64,000 nucleotides of DNA from Flaccisagitta enflata (Eukaryota; Chaetognatha; Sagittoidea; Aphragmophora). Every line of letters starts with the position of its first letter. Position 1 is the first letter of the stretch. The translations under genes were made by a program, and so were the position numbers. Shown here piece after piece: positions 24,180 to 50,049 of the stretch. Location of the stretch: positions 43,338,001 to 43,402,000 of the forward strand of contig OZ231126.1 of NCBI GenBank assembly GCA_965153355.1, written 5' to 3'. The notes beneath the pieces were generated by a model, which saw nothing but the letters and a program-made list of their open reading frames with translations, ran no database searches and had not been told where the DNA came from.

Positions 24180-24791
24180 TTATCCATCCATCCTTCCATC
24201 CATCCATCTATATATTTATTCATCTAGCCGTTCCATCTAGCCATTCCATCAATCCATCCATCCATCCATCCATCTATATCCATCTATCCATCCATCAATC
24301 TACTTACATCCATCCATCCATTCATAAAACCAGGGATGTGGAAGCGGTCGATTTTAGTGCCGCTTCCACCGCTTCCGCTTCCGCTTCCGCTTCCATTTTG
24401 TAGTACAAATACTAGTAGCTATCCCACCCTCCAAAATGGAAGCGGTCAATCGCTTCCACATCCCTACATAAAACCATCAATTTATCCGTTTCATCCATCC
24501 ATTCATCGATTCATTCATCCATCCATCCATCCATTCATCCATCCATCCATCCATCCATCCATCCATCCATCCATCCATCCATCCATCCATCTTTCTATCT
24601 GTCCATCCATCTTTTCATCCATCCATCCATCCATCCATCCATCCATCCATCTTTCTATCTGTCCATCCATCCTTTCATCCATCCATCCATTCATCCATCC
24701 ATCCATCCATCCATCCATCCATCCATCCATCCATCCATCCATCCATCCATCCATCCATCCTTTCATCCATCCATCCATCCATCCATCCATC
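24180..24791. repeat. (CATC)n microsatellite, interrupted by a hAT MITE
   Basis: About 470 bp of CATC units with variant ttcatc and tctatc, split by the element at 24331-24466. Confidence 0.95.
24331..24466. mobile_element. hAT-type MITE with perfect 8-bp target duplication
   Basis: The element runs from cagggatgtggaagcggtcg to caatcgcttccacatcccta. The flanks are cataaaac at 24323-24330 and cataaaac at 24467-24474. An 8-bp duplication with CAGGG-type ends is diagnostic of hAT transposons. At 136 bp it is non-autonomous. The interior carries a short (cttccg)n run. Confidence 0.82.
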
Positions 24792-24799
24792 TGCTTCCC

Positions 24800-25490
24800 T
24801 CCTTGCTAATATTACCTCTTCGAAGCTTGCTTAGTATTGTTTTCCTTTCCTTCCTTCCCTCTCTGCCTTCTGGTCCCGGTCACCAGATCAGTCAAACCCC
24901 CCCCAGAAAAGAGACCATAGCTCTACCAATGTACGTAGTCTAATCCTCTGCACAGCCCGTACTTAAGTTCAAGCTCGATTTCCATTTCAGCGGGAGAAAC
25001 ATGTACTTATAAACTGATTTGAATTAACGTTTTGGTCGCTGATTCCGTTTGCTAGTCTGTCAGTTCCTAAGATTTTGCCATAAATGTGAGTGTGACCTGA
25101 GTATCGCAGCGCAACAAAAAAAAAGACTATTTATTACTCTAGACTATAGAGAAACAAAACATGTTCTTGTGAGTGAAATATCTTAGCTGGTCAGTTGGTC
25201 CGCCGATACAACGATCGTCCGTAAGTGAATCTCGCGCAAAGACGCATTTACTTTTACTTTACTTTACTTTTCTTTTTCTTTTCTTTTTACTTTACTTTTT
25301 TCTTTTTTTTACATTTATTTTATTCGTTTTTTTTTTTCTCTCTCTGTTAATGTTGTATCCAAAGCATTGATGTATTTCATTCCATTTTCTTTTTACGTCC
25401 TCTTGAGAACTTGAAGCGTCTTTATCTCTTTTAATGCTCTCGCTTTGTCTTCTCTTTTCCTCTCTGTTTCCGTCTCCTCTGCCATCGTCT
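24800..25490. other. Unassigned sequence with T-rich tract
   Basis: No gene seen. A tttactttac/ttcttt-rich tract lies at 25250-25340. Confidence 0.4.
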
Positions 25491-25493
25491 TTC

Positions 25494-25614
<121 letters not shown>

Positions 25615-25986
25615 GTATCGACTTCTCACAATATTGTCTTTAGTACCATACATTTGTTTTGTTTCAATGTTCTCTTATCAATCTTTGTCCTTAAAATGTT
25701 TCTTTGCCACTCTGCTCTTCTGTTGTATCAGGGCCAACATGGACAAGAAATCACGTCTGGTCCACACTTCGTCTATTGAGGTCAAATAATGGCATCGATT
25801 TATCATTCGGTACATCGCCTATCGAATAAGATGAAAACTGCAAAGGAATATCGACATTACTTGTTTCCATTTGGCGACAAGAATAATCGATGATTGGCGT
25901 GATGAAATTCACTTCGTAACCCGTCCCTCAACTTGACGGTTGACTCTCTCTAATTCACGATATACGCAAATATCTTTAGATTTATC

Positions 25987-26212
25987 CTTTTTAGTCGAGT
26001 GCTACGCGACTCTACTACCCGCTTTGTCGGTCCGTCGGTCCGTCGGTCCGTCCATCGGTCCGTCCGTCGATCCGTCCGTCCGTCACACTTTACTTTTTTG
26101 TTTTTTTTTTGTTCTTTAGCCTCACTGTTCCTGCCCAAATGATGAAACGACTTCAAATATGGCCCCTGCCCACCCGCAAGCGACTTAGGTAGCCATGTAT
26201 CCGACCTTGTCT
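25987..26212 (-). mobile_element. Hairpin family H, complete copy
   Basis: Plus strand: ttttagtcgagtgctacgcg, then (GTCG/GTCC)n, cacactttacttttttg, two ctgccc segments, cccgcaagcgactta and atgtatccgaccttgt. Confidence 0.75.
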
Positions 26213-26256
26213 TTTTCAGTGATGGAAGCAAGTACAAATCCCGTTTCTTCTTTATA

Positions 26257-26430
26257 CAGTTAAATCCCGCTCCAACGGATTTTAAGGGACCAACAAATTT
26301 CATTTGTTAGGTGGAATTCTGCTACACCCAATATAGAAAATATAGGAAAATATAAGAATGGACCAAGAATAAGTGTTTGTTAATGATAGATTTCCGTTAA
26401 AAGCGGGTCCCTTGGAGCGGGGTTCAACTG
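26257..26430. mobile_element. Pogo-like MITE, 174 bp
   Basis: Left end cagttaaatcccgctccaac and right end ggagcggggttcaactg are inverted. TA is present on the left (26255-26256) but the right flank is CA, so the duplication is mutated. Confidence 0.65.
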
Positions 26431-26866
26431 CAGCGACAAAAATATTTGCACATCAGAGGAAATTCGCTTTAATTGCGATGCGTCCTATATTTTTGAAAGC
26501 TTATTGTAGATTGTTTCAAGTTGCAATTCTAAACCCAACCTAACGTACTGATCCCCTGCCCGACTCGACCGATTTAACTACATTATCTCAGAACCCTCAC
26601 AAACCTCCGGACGCCCACTTTTTTTTCTCCTTTGCCCTGCTACCCTCCTACAGCCATGCTTTTCTTTCTTCTTTTTCCGCTAAATTTTTCTGTCAATGTG
26701 GAAATTCCAAGTGTCTATTTTATGCTCGCTTGATCCTGAGAAATGTACACCATGAAATAAATATGAGAGGAAGACAGGAAAGACGGATAAAAGAGGAAAG
26801 AGGGCAGACCTTTTATCGTTTCTCATGGACTGCTCTGGAGTTTCCTGCTGTGAATGCGGTTGCTGG

Positions 26867-27503
<637 letters not shown>

Positions 27504-27935
27504 TCTGCAGACGAAAAGCTTCTTAACTGGAAGTGAAAATACAAAACTGATATTATCGATTGCAGTATTATTGCTATCCGCTTATCATAGATGTTGTCGA
27601 TGTTGTCGATTCAAGTCGACATCATAAATTTCAGTGCTTCAAAAGCGATGATATCTCACTCGCATAATGCACTTGCATAATGCATGTTCACTAATGGAGT
27701 GATGACATGTCCTTGGATTTGCGAAAAGTAAGTACATGATAATTAATTAGGCAACCGACCGTTTGCTAATGACATAACTTCCAACAAATCTTATACAAAA
27801 CTTGTTTACTCAGACATCAGATCTTCAGTGGCAAAGAGGGTTGGATTACGCGTACATGGAACAAGAGTCTTAAGTCGCAAAAATCCTTGATAGATATTGC
27901 TGAGATGTCAATCATTGCTGCCCATTTTCAAAGAT

Positions 27936-27985
27936 AAAGAAAAACAGAAAGAAAGAAAGAAAGAAAGATAGAAAGATAGAAAGAT

Positions 27986-28060
<75 letters not shown>

Positions 28061-28160
28061 AAAAAACAAACAAACAAACAAGCAAAGAAAGAAAAGAGAA
28101 ACAAAGAAAGAAAAAATGAAAGATAGAAAGCAAGAATGAAAGAAAGCGAGAAGGAGAGAA
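27936..28160. repeat. (AAAG)n microsatellite
   Basis: About 110 bp of AAAG with variants, then a less regular purine tract. Confidence 0.93.
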
Positions 28161-28304
28161 AGAAAGAAAGAAAGAAAGGAAGTAGAAAGAAGCAAAGTAA
28201 GAAACTAGGCTGGATACACGGCAAGACAGTCGCGGACGGTTGGGCAGGAGCAGTAATGCAAAAAACCACCGGGAATTCAAAAATGTGACGGACGGACCAA
28301 CCTA

Positions 28305-29246
28305 CCGGGTGATCAGCCGGAATTGAGTAAATGTACGATGCCATTACTCCTAAACTACAAAAGCAAATTAGTTGGGGGTGGTCTAGGGTTGAAGAGAATT
28401 GCTGAACGTTTGCTTATATAAAAAGAAATAGCCCCACAATGTTAAAGAAGCAGCCTTCTAAGTCATATTTCAGTCAGAGGGTGCGTTTCTACTCAAAGCC
28501 AGATTCGCGATTCTGAGGCGGGTTTTGAGAAACGCGTTTTTACCGCACACTTTCTTGAAAAAAGTTCTGATCTCCCAGAGGAATTGAACCCACCAAGACT
28601 CAGAGGAAGCATTCTCACTATACCTTTACAGAGTTCGCCACTCTACCACGACGCCACGCGCTTACGCGATAGTATGAGGCAGAGAAATGAAATACATTCT
28701 TTTTGACTTTTGAATGACAAAGCTATATGAAAAAGAATAGCAATTTCATTCAGCAACTGAGCTTTTTCAAAGGACCACCTCACATCTCATAATAGTCCCT
28801 GAGTCGATTTGGAAAAGTGGTGCAATTTTGCGCAGAATCCTCGTCTAATGTCAAGTCATTTCCTTTAAAGTAGAGACATTTAGGGTGAGAAATTGCGGTT
28901 CTTATGATTTTCTTATCAAAACTGGATTAAGAACTCGTCAATTCGGCACCATGAAATGGATTTTAGCTGTACTCAATCGACAAATATACTTAAAACACCA
29001 AGGACATTGAGTTAATGGGAAAAAGTCAATCGTCCAAGTTACTCTAATTTTGGCATCAAGTCCCGATCTTGGAAAAAAAGCAGCTACAGCCATTACTTGC
29101 AAGCATTTTGGTCTACAATATCCATCTTTGGCTGAAAGTAAACGTTAATTAATTTTCTTTATAATAAACTATTGCCCAAGTTTTAACCAACAGTCATTCA
29201 GTCTCAGTGTCCAAAAAGATTTACTCGCTTCCGGCTGATCACCCGG
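28305..29246. mobile_element. TIR element, 942 bp, TA target site, inside a family H copy
   Basis: Begins ccgggtgatcagccggaa and ends ttccggctgatcacccgg, a perfect 18-bp inverted repeat, with TA on each side (28303-28304 and 29247-29248). No transposase frame. It contains a tRNA-like segment on the minus strand at 28571-28655. Confidence 0.78.
28571..28655 (-). other. tRNA-like sequence (pol III boxes), probably a pseudogene
   Basis: On the minus strand tggtagagtgg fits a pol III A box and ggttcaattcc a B box, about 50 bp apart, with a length near that of long-variable-arm tRNAs. Stem complementarity is poor, so it is likely a decayed tRNA or SINE head rather than a working tRNA. Confidence 0.45.
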
Positions 29247-29449
29247 TACCGACTGTCCGACACGGCAAGGTGTAGAGTCGCGTGTCCGCGACTAAAAAAA
29301 GAAAAGAAAAAAATTCACGTCAGTTTGTTTGACTTGTAGCAAAACACTATAAATGTTGATAACTTAACATAGAGGTGACGGCGTGAGATTATTAGTATCA
29401 TTTTGTGTGTCTTTGCTCGCTCATAATTGACAAGCCAATTGTGAAGTTC

Positions 29450-30172
<723 letters not shown>

Positions 30173-30336
30173 TGATGGTAGGGTAGTTGTTTTGCAATTT
30201 TGTTTTGTTTTTGTTTTTTTTTTGTTTTTTTTCTTTTTTTTGTAATTTTGTAGATGAGGTATCCCACGTGAATTTCCCGAAAATTCCGCCAGAGCAAACT
30301 TTCAATCGGCAAGTAGATATTAAGCCCTAAAACACA

Positions 30337-30450
30337 CCTATCCCTAACACTAGCCCTAACCCCCACCCTAACCTTACCCCTAAGACTATCCCAGACCGTA
30401 TCCCTAACCCTAACACTGACTCTACCCCTAACCCTAACTCGTTACCCGCT
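30337..30450. repeat. Degenerate telomere-like (CCCTAA) tract
   Basis: At least ten ccctaa or near-matches occur in 115 bp (ccctaacactagccctaacc, ccctaaccctaacactgac). It resembles an interstitial (TTAGGG)n sequence that has decayed. TTAGGG rather than TTAGG argues against most insects. Confidence 0.7.
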
Positions 30451-30681
30451 TTCGAGTGGTTGACCGCTAAAAACAAAAGACAAAAGGGCGCAAAGTCTCG
30501 GTAAACGTGACCACACAGTGGGGGGGGGGGGAGTCGGTATCAACCAAGTTTGGAAATGCCAATCGGACATATGACCAGGCCATGCGAAATCACAAATCAA
30601 CTTAGTAAGTAGGAAAAGTTCAAGAGACTTCGTCATTTACAGTCGTGCCAACCCTACCTTTCCCATAATAAACTTATTGGG

Positions 30682-30914
30682 AAACAAGGCCAGATACACG
30701 GCCACCCTAGTTGCGTGCGGGTGGGCAGGAGCAGTGCTGGAGAAGGTCACCAAAACATTTGGGCAGGAGCAGTAGGCTCAAAAAGCTCAAAAACGCCAAA
30801 AAAGTAAAAAGGGGACCGACCAACCGACGGACCGACTGACCGACCGACCGACCGACCGACCGACCAGCGGACCGACATAGCGGGGTGTAGAGTCGCGTAG
30901 CACGCGACTAAAAA
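30682..30914 (+). mobile_element. Hairpin family H, complete copy
   Basis: Starts gaaacaaggccagatacacg, then ttgcgtgcgggtgggcagga, a (GACC)n core, and ends gtagcacgcgactaaaaat. A good full-length reference copy of about 230 bp. Confidence 0.8.
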
Positions 30915-31195
30915 TCGAAAAACGTTTTTTGATTTTTTGAGTCCTTTTTCGCTTGAGCCGATTTGAGAAAGTTGGGGCACGACTAGGCTCGCCCGAGACT
31001 GGGTTTGAAATTGGTGCAGGGTGAAAGAGGGCACTTTTTTACACCTTCTGGAAAAAAGCAGAGCACTGTCAGACCAAAACTATAGGCACTATGAATTTTT
31101 TAATCTTTTTTTATTTTTTCACATTTTTTGCATTTTTCTTAAATATCAATATTTTTCATTGATCTCAATTTTGGGTTCTATGTAACAATAGAAAT
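30913..31195 (+). repeat. Dispersed repeat D, copy 1
   Basis: tcgaaaaacgttttttgatt, gagaaagttggggcacgac and gggtgaaagagggcactttt recur in inverted orientation at 35972-36262. The two copies lie 4.8 kb apart and enclose exons 1-3 of the kinase-RNase gene. Confidence 0.75.
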
Positions 31196-31225
31196 TAGTT
31201 CAACAGTCAGGCATTGACTAACTTT

Positions 31226-31311
31226 TATGACCGACCAACTGACCAACCAACTGACCAACCAATGGATGGACAAAGCAGGGTATAGAGTCGTGTAGCACAC
31301 GACTTAGAAAA
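31226..31311 (+). mobile_element. Hairpin family H, 3' fragment
   Basis: A (GACC/AACT) core then gtatagagtcgtgtagcaca and cgactta. The 5' half is absent. Confidence 0.55.
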
Positions 31312-31348
31312 TATTTCTTACAACTTTCTGCTGCTCCATCTTGGTGCT

Positions 31349-31688
<340 letters not shown>

Positions 31689-31886
31689 CAAAAAAAAACC
31701 TGCATGAAGCAAAATGAAAGAGAAAAAAAACAGAAATGAGGAGATAGAAAGAACTGAAAAAAACAAAAACAATCTTAAGATTTTTTTCCGATCGGCCGCC
31801 TTTACTGGTAGTATTGTGCACACTTTGGCCATATGTCCGCGTGGCATTTCCAAAGTTGGTTGATACCGCTTTGGTTGATACCCCCC

Positions 31887-32030
<144 letters not shown>

Positions 32031-32056
32031 ATACAGTAAGCCTGGTTTTTCTTGAG

Positions 32057-33507
32057 CAGTGTCCCCAAGTGGTTTTTGGAGCTACTATCCAAGTTGATGG
32101 CCATTACTATCTAGATAGTAGCTAATTTTTTTCCTTCACTATCTAGTTTACTATCTAGACATAAAGATTATACTACAAGGCAGCGCCGACAAAGCTGCAA
32201 TCGCTTTTAAAGCTTAGTTTTGCTCAGTCCTTTGAAATGCACTTAAATATAGCTTAATTGAATGTTTGTATGATTTTTCTATGTTTCTAAGACAAATTGA
32301 CAGTTTGGAAGTTTTTGACCTGACATGCTCAGATCCTTCATGTTTGTTGGCTAAATGCACCACTTTATAACAAAAGGAATTCCCTATAGAAATTCTTACT
32401 TATCAGGTCATTCAAAACATGGATCTTAACTCACACAATTTTTTGTAGTAAAATATAGGAGAGAGAAACAAGAGGAGGATAATCAAATCTTTCCTGTGTA
32501 TTTTCTATATGGTATGCAATGGGTCCAGGTTTTGTGTTATATCATCAGCTGAAAATTGTACAGAGGCCAATTTCTTCCTGAGTAACAAGGATAGCTTTCA
32601 GTTAAGAGTGGTTCTTGCTTGTATTCATCCCTATCTATAAATAATTTGACCCAAAGCAAAAGTTACAAATTGTGAGAGATAGTGAAAGCTTCAAAAGCTC
32701 TCGTTCTTGATTTATATGGGTCTAACACTTGGTACACTCCGTAATCTGGGGTGAGATTAAACCCTGGTGGTCGCTTAGGGTTTAACCCTGAGTTAACCAA
32801 AAGCAACTCAAGCTTGTTCGTCGTTGCACTGGGTTTGCTCGGGGTTGCTCTGGGTTTGCTCGGGGTTGCTTGGGATAGCTTAGAGTTGCTCGAGGTTGCA
32901 CTGTTAGAAACAACTCCACTATGATCAATAACAATAGTGCTTCACTGTATGACAAACAATTACATCAACCCGAGCAAACCCCAGCAACCCTGAGCAACCC
33001 CGAGCAAAATTTGAGCAATTCCAAGCAACCTTGGGGTTTCATCTCATTGTTTTACGTTACGGATTACCTGGTGTGGTAGCCCGGTCCAAATTTCATATCA
33101 CTAACTTCATAATTTTTCATTCAAATAGACTTACAAAAAAAATTGAAATTCTCATTATTTTCAAATTAGACATTTACTTTATTCTGTTATATATATTTTG
33201 AATAGATCAGCAATGTCTTTATGCATAACTTTAACCAGAATATAAGTTAAATAAACTCAAAAGTAAAGTTTAGATATTCATTAAAATGTTTTTTAAGATT
33301 TTATTGGTTTGACTATTGTATTTAAATTTTACAAAAAAAAGAAAAAAAAACTCAAAAAATTAAAGAAATTTCTAGTATCCAGCACTATTTAAATAATTTC
33401 ATTTAGTATCTAAATCAGTAGCTGGTATCCAGATTATATTTTTACTATCTAAAGTACCTCCATTACTATCCAGATCTAGCTACTAACTATCCAACTTGGG
33501 GACACTG
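32057..33507. mobile_element. hAT-type element, 1451 bp, perfect 8-bp target duplication
   Basis: Begins cagtgtccccaagtgg and ends ccaacttggggacactg, inverted. The flanks are ttcttgag at 32049-32056 and ttcttgag at 33508-33515, an exact 8-bp duplication typical of hAT insertion. The interior is AT-rich with repeated tactatctaga-like motifs and a gcaacccgagcaa palindromic patch at 32740-33065, and no transposase. It ends 182 bp before the start codon of the kinase-RNase gene, so it may carry or disrupt regulatory sequence. Confidence 0.85.
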
Positions 33508-33556
33508 TTCTTGAGTCATATCGAGTATTTCTTGTACCGGCTTGTCCGGCCTTCTC

Positions 33557-33561
33557 ATTGG
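33557..33561 (-). promoter_or_regulatory. Inverted CCAAT box upstream of the kinase-RNase gene
   Basis: attgg sits about 130 bp before the proposed start codon, in a stretch richer in GC than its surroundings. No TATA box was seen. The site is plausible by position only. Confidence 0.25.
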
Positions 33562-33689
33562 CTGTTCTCTTCGAAATCCTTCGATCTCGATCCATTCCTT
33601 GGCCGAGTCTTCCTGTCGTTGCTTTAAAAATTCTTTCGCGTCTCTGTTGTTGTTGAATCTCGATCTTTCTTAACGAGATCCTATCAGAA

Positions 33690-46193
<12,504 letters not shown>

Positions 46194-46206
46194 TTTGTAC
46201 TTTTTT

Positions 46207-46521
46207 CAGGCCTGTATATTGTTCTACATTCCCCCCCCCCCCCCGTGGGGGGGGAGAAATAATCAAAGGGTTTGGAGATGGGGAAAAAAATGTGAGGGGA
46301 AAAAAGAGAAAAAAAGAAAATTTGGGGAAGATAAAACTTTTGGCAGTACCAAATCATAAAAACTGATTAGTAAAACACAATTTAACACTATTTAAACCTT
46401 AAAAACACTGTTTTATTGCTATATGGGGAGGAAAATCATAGATTTTGTAACGCGACGTGACGCGCCGCGGGGAAGAAAATCAAAGGCAGGGCGGGAAATT
46501 AATCAAAGATCATAGAACTAT
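46207..46521 (+). repeat. Dispersed repeat R (copy 2), in the kinase-RNase 3' UTR position
   Basis: Starts 13 bp after the stop codon with caggcctgtatattgttcta and follows the sequence at 8103-8414 closely, including the run of C then G. No AATAAA was seen between the stop and this repeat, so the transcript end may lie in or beyond it. Confidence 0.75.
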
Positions 46522-46552
46522 TATATATCATAGACTTTTTTATTCCAGCTCC

Positions 46553-46760
46553 TTTTTTTAGTCGCGTGAACGCGACTCTATGACCCACTCTGTCCGTCTG
46601 TCTGTCCGTCTGTCGGTCCGTAACGCTTAACTTTTTTTTTGCGTCATCTTAAGTTATCTAAAGTTATTTTAAGTCACTTTAAATTTAGTCTTTTGATCTT
46701 TTAGTCTTTTAGTCTTATGGTCTTACAGCCGCACGCGACTGTAAGGTGTTGGCCTTGTTT
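46553..46760 (-). mobile_element. Hairpin family H, long subfamily
   Basis: Plus strand: tttttagtcgcgtgaacgcg, (GTCTGTCC)n, taagtcactt/tagtctttta units, then gccgcacgcgactgtaaggt and gttggccttgttt. Confidence 0.72.
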
Positions 46761-47096
46761 TCTTCTAATTTGAATCCAGTAGTTAGGGATGCAATTTCTG
46801 GAATCTAAAACATTTAAGATCTCGTTTAGCATGCAATTCTTTAATTTTATTGCACAATTGTATGGAGCTGCGCTCAAATTGTTGAAATGCCCTGTATAAT
46901 GTAACTTCCAATAGTCTTTTAAACATTTGATGAAAACATTACAGATACGGCCTTAAGTTCTGAAAAACTTTTTTTCTTTGAAAGGAATTGTCTCAATGAG
47001 TAATACAAATACAATGACGTGATAGATTGAGAGATGGACTAAGTGATGTTTTGTAGGTTAGACAGATATAAATGGCTAAAAGGCGAGCTCTAACAC

Positions 47097-47897
47097 TTTT
47101 TAGTCGCGTGCACACAACTCTATGACCCTTTCTGTCCGTCTGTCAGTCCGTCTGTTGGTCTGTCAGTCGGTCTGTAATCCTTAGCTTTTTTTTGCCGTTT
47201 GTCGTCATTTTTTGTCATTTTCAGTCATTTTAAGTTATTTAAAGTTATTTTAAGTCATTCTAAGTCATTCCAAGTCACTTTAAGTCATTTTTTTTTTTTT
47301 TGCGATTTCAGTATTTGTCATTTTACATCATTATAAGTCATTGTAAGTCATTTTAAATCATTTTAGGCCATTTTCAGTCATTCTTAATCATTCTGAGTCG
47401 CTGTAAGTCATTCTGAGTCACTCTAAGTCATTCCAAGTCCATAACGCTTAGCTTTTTTAGCCCTTTTACGTCATTGTAAGTCTGGTTTAAGATCTGGTTT
47501 AAGATTTGGTTTAAGCCTGGTTTAAGATCTGGTTTAAGCCTGTTTTAAGCCTGTTTTAAGTCTGGTTTAAGTCTGGTTTAAATCTGGTTTAAGTCTGGTT
47601 TAGGTCTGGTTTAAGTCTGGTTTGTTTAAGTCTGGTTTGAGTCTGGTTTAAGTCTGGTTTAGGTCTGGATTTAGTCTGGTTTAAGTCTGGTTTTAGTCTG
47701 GTTTTAGTCTGGTTTAAGTCTGGTTTATGTCTGGTTTATGTCTGGTTAATGTCTGGTTTGAGTCTGGTTTGAGTCTGGTTTAAGTCTGGTTTAAGTCTGG
47801 TTTGAGTCTGGTTTTAAGTCGATAAGTGATACAATAAGGAGTCAGGTCAATTCAGTTATCTTGGTCTCGCACGCGACTTGAAGGTGTTGGCCTTGTT
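47097..47897 (-). mobile_element. Hairpin family H, longest copy, with two tandem arrays
   Basis: Plus strand: ttttagtcgcgtgcacacaa, (GTCT/GTCC)n, an aagtcatttt 10-bp array (47200-47450), an aagtctggttt 11-bp array (47470-47822), then ctcgcacgcgacttgaaggt and gttggccttgttt. About 800 bp. Confidence 0.75.
47470..47822. repeat. 11-bp minisatellite (aagtctggttt)n
   Basis: About 31 units inside the family H copy, with length variants such as gatctggttta and gcctgttttaa. It is probably an expansion of one aagtcatttt unit. Confidence 0.88.
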
Positions 47898-47899
47898 TC

Positions 47900-48890
47900 C
47901 AGAGCAAACGGTAAAATCGTTAAAAATAATCAACAAAAGTGTGATTGAATAACTGACCAATGGGCGAACATGGCCAGGCATGGGTGTATGAGAAGGGACG
48001 TCGGCCGACGTCCCTGTTTGTCGGACTTACACCCCTGTCTGACTTAAGCCCATGTAGAAAAAGAAGGGAAAAATGGGGGAAAAATGTAATAAGAGATGTG
48101 TGTTTTTCTAACCTATTAGTCTGTCATTTCTTGCATGCAAGTGTAATTAATGATTTGAAAAGAATGGAGTGATAAAGCTTGTTGGGCTTGAAGCTCTGTC
48201 GAACTTAAAATTGGTTGCCGACGACCCTTTGAGATTCGGTGCCACACACTTATGTGGCCAGGTATATGGAGTCGCGTGCACTCAACTAAAAAGAATCGAC
48301 CTCATGGTCGAATCAAGATGCGGAATTAGTTGGGAATTGTACTTGCAGCGAATGCGCAATGCCGCGACCAACTAAGTCCGTCGCTCAAGCCTTGGATCCA
48401 TCCCATTAACGATACTTTCTTATCCGAAAATACATGAGTTGGACAACAGTTCAAAACAACCAAAATCAGAATAAGGACAAGAGCCTTAGGAGCTCTTTCT
48501 GGTGCTTAATGCGTATCCTTCACAGCTATCCTTAGAATTACCAAAAGTCAAAAGTCATAAGTCAAAAATACCAAAAAACGGCTCAACAGATACAAATCAC
48601 TACCCAAAGGCCAGAGACACCTTTTCGCTCTATCTGCATTTTAGAGGCTGCATAACCGCACAGACAAAGTCTTGTTTTTAGGTGTCGGTCATCTTTGACC
48701 TTTGCTTCAGACATTTTTCTTTTTTTTTTTTGTGTTCCGTTTTTTATTCTGTTATCAAATTCATCATAGACGATGCCCAGAAAACCTTCCGTGGTCATTT
48801 TTCAGCGTCACCCACTTGTCAGTTTCGTGCCAACTTCCACCTGACATAATCTGTCATATATCTGCGTCATTCGCCATTTTAAAGGCGATC
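47900..48890. other. Unassigned sequence with a family H 3' fragment
   Basis: An isolated end, tatggagtcgcgtgcactca then actaaaaa, lies at 48268-48295. Short frames here have no recognisable domain or splice context. Confidence 0.35.
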
Positions 48891-48895
48891 TGCCT

Positions 48896-48952
<57 letters not shown>
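48896..48952. repeat. (CT)n microsatellite
   Basis: A CT tract of about 50 bp. Confidence 0.93.
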
Positions 48953-48954
<2 letters not shown>

Positions 48955-49493
48955 CAATCTGCCATTTGGCATTATCCAGCGTTGGACTCCCTGTCTTGTT
49001 TTTTGAGGTTTTTTTTTTTCTTTTTTTTTGCAAGACGCTTGTACGTACGAAACTTAACAACTTATTTTGTCGGTTGTTTTGTCCATCGGTCAGTGACATC
49101 TTCCTTTCAAAGACTTTTTTCGCCCCAAATGTCTTGCTGATGCGCGTAAATCTAAATGGAAATTGAATAATCCCAACCCTAAGCTCACAGAGGGCAAACC
49201 CGAAACAAATCCATGGTGGCTCATTCTCTCCCTCACGTTTCCTTCGTTTTTCTCTTTCCTTTTCTACTATTCCTAACTTATCTTCCACTCACACTCCCTA
49301 CACAACCCGCACTCCCACCAGCAAACAAATTTAGATCAAAACAAACTGGCTTAAAAATCGGGATTCCGCTATGAAATGCTGAAGGTTGTGTTTCCTTTCT
49401 TATTTATTGCCAGTTTTTCAAAAGGCGCACGGATTTTATGGCGGAGAAAAAGTAGAGAATGGAGAAAACCAAAAAAAGTTAGTGTCAAAACGA

Positions 49494-49676
49494 GGCCGGA
49501 AAAATGACCAACCAAGTCAGGCACAGGTGGGCGGGGGCAGCGATGGTATTGGTTGACTTAGCATTTGGCCTGTAGCTGTGATGTAAAAAACGCAAAGTAC
49601 TACCAACTGACCAACTACAAAACGAACCAACTAAGATATTCCATGCCACATTGAGTCGCCTTAAAGCGATCTAAAA
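49494..49676 (+). mobile_element. Hairpin family H, diverged copy
   Basis: aacgaggccggaaaaatgac, caggcacaggtgggcggggg, an aactgaccaac core, and a worn end ttgagtcgccttaaagcgat then ctaaaa. Confidence 0.5.
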
Positions 49677-50049
49677 GAAAAAAGTACTGTAATCGGTATT
49701 TATTTCTTTTTTTCTTTCTTTCCTTTTTTTTTTTTTTTTTTTGTTTCACCTAGTGACAATTCAGTAACGATGATAATGAACCTATCGGACCGTTATTTCT
49801 GAGTGCTTAAATTCCTAATTTTTCTCCATTCTGATACAAAACATTTGCCTATGACGAATGGACCAACCAACCAACTTGCACGGTCTGCAGAGGAAGCGAC
49901 AAAAATGATTGAAACGCAAATGAAAAATACCAAGTGCAGAGATTCTGGGGGGAAAAACGATGAAATGAACGAGGGCGTCATGTGTTAGGGTTAAGAGGGT
50001 TAAGAACAAAGTTGAAAGTTGTTTAGCGAGTCTGTCAGTCTGTTTATTC

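Larger units (their letters stand above)
28203..29298 (+). mobile_element. Hairpin family H copy split by a TIR element
   Basis: The 5' part (aactaggctggatacacggc, agtcgcggacggttgggc, gacggacggacc) stops at 28302. The 3' part resumes after 29248 with ccgactgtccgacacggcaa and gtgtccgcgactaaaaaaa. The insert is the element at 28305-29246. Confidence 0.78.

Noticed and set aside
47960-48375. Two short plus-strand frames of about 70 residues
   Set aside because: No recognisable domain or splice context, and part of the second frame is a family H end.
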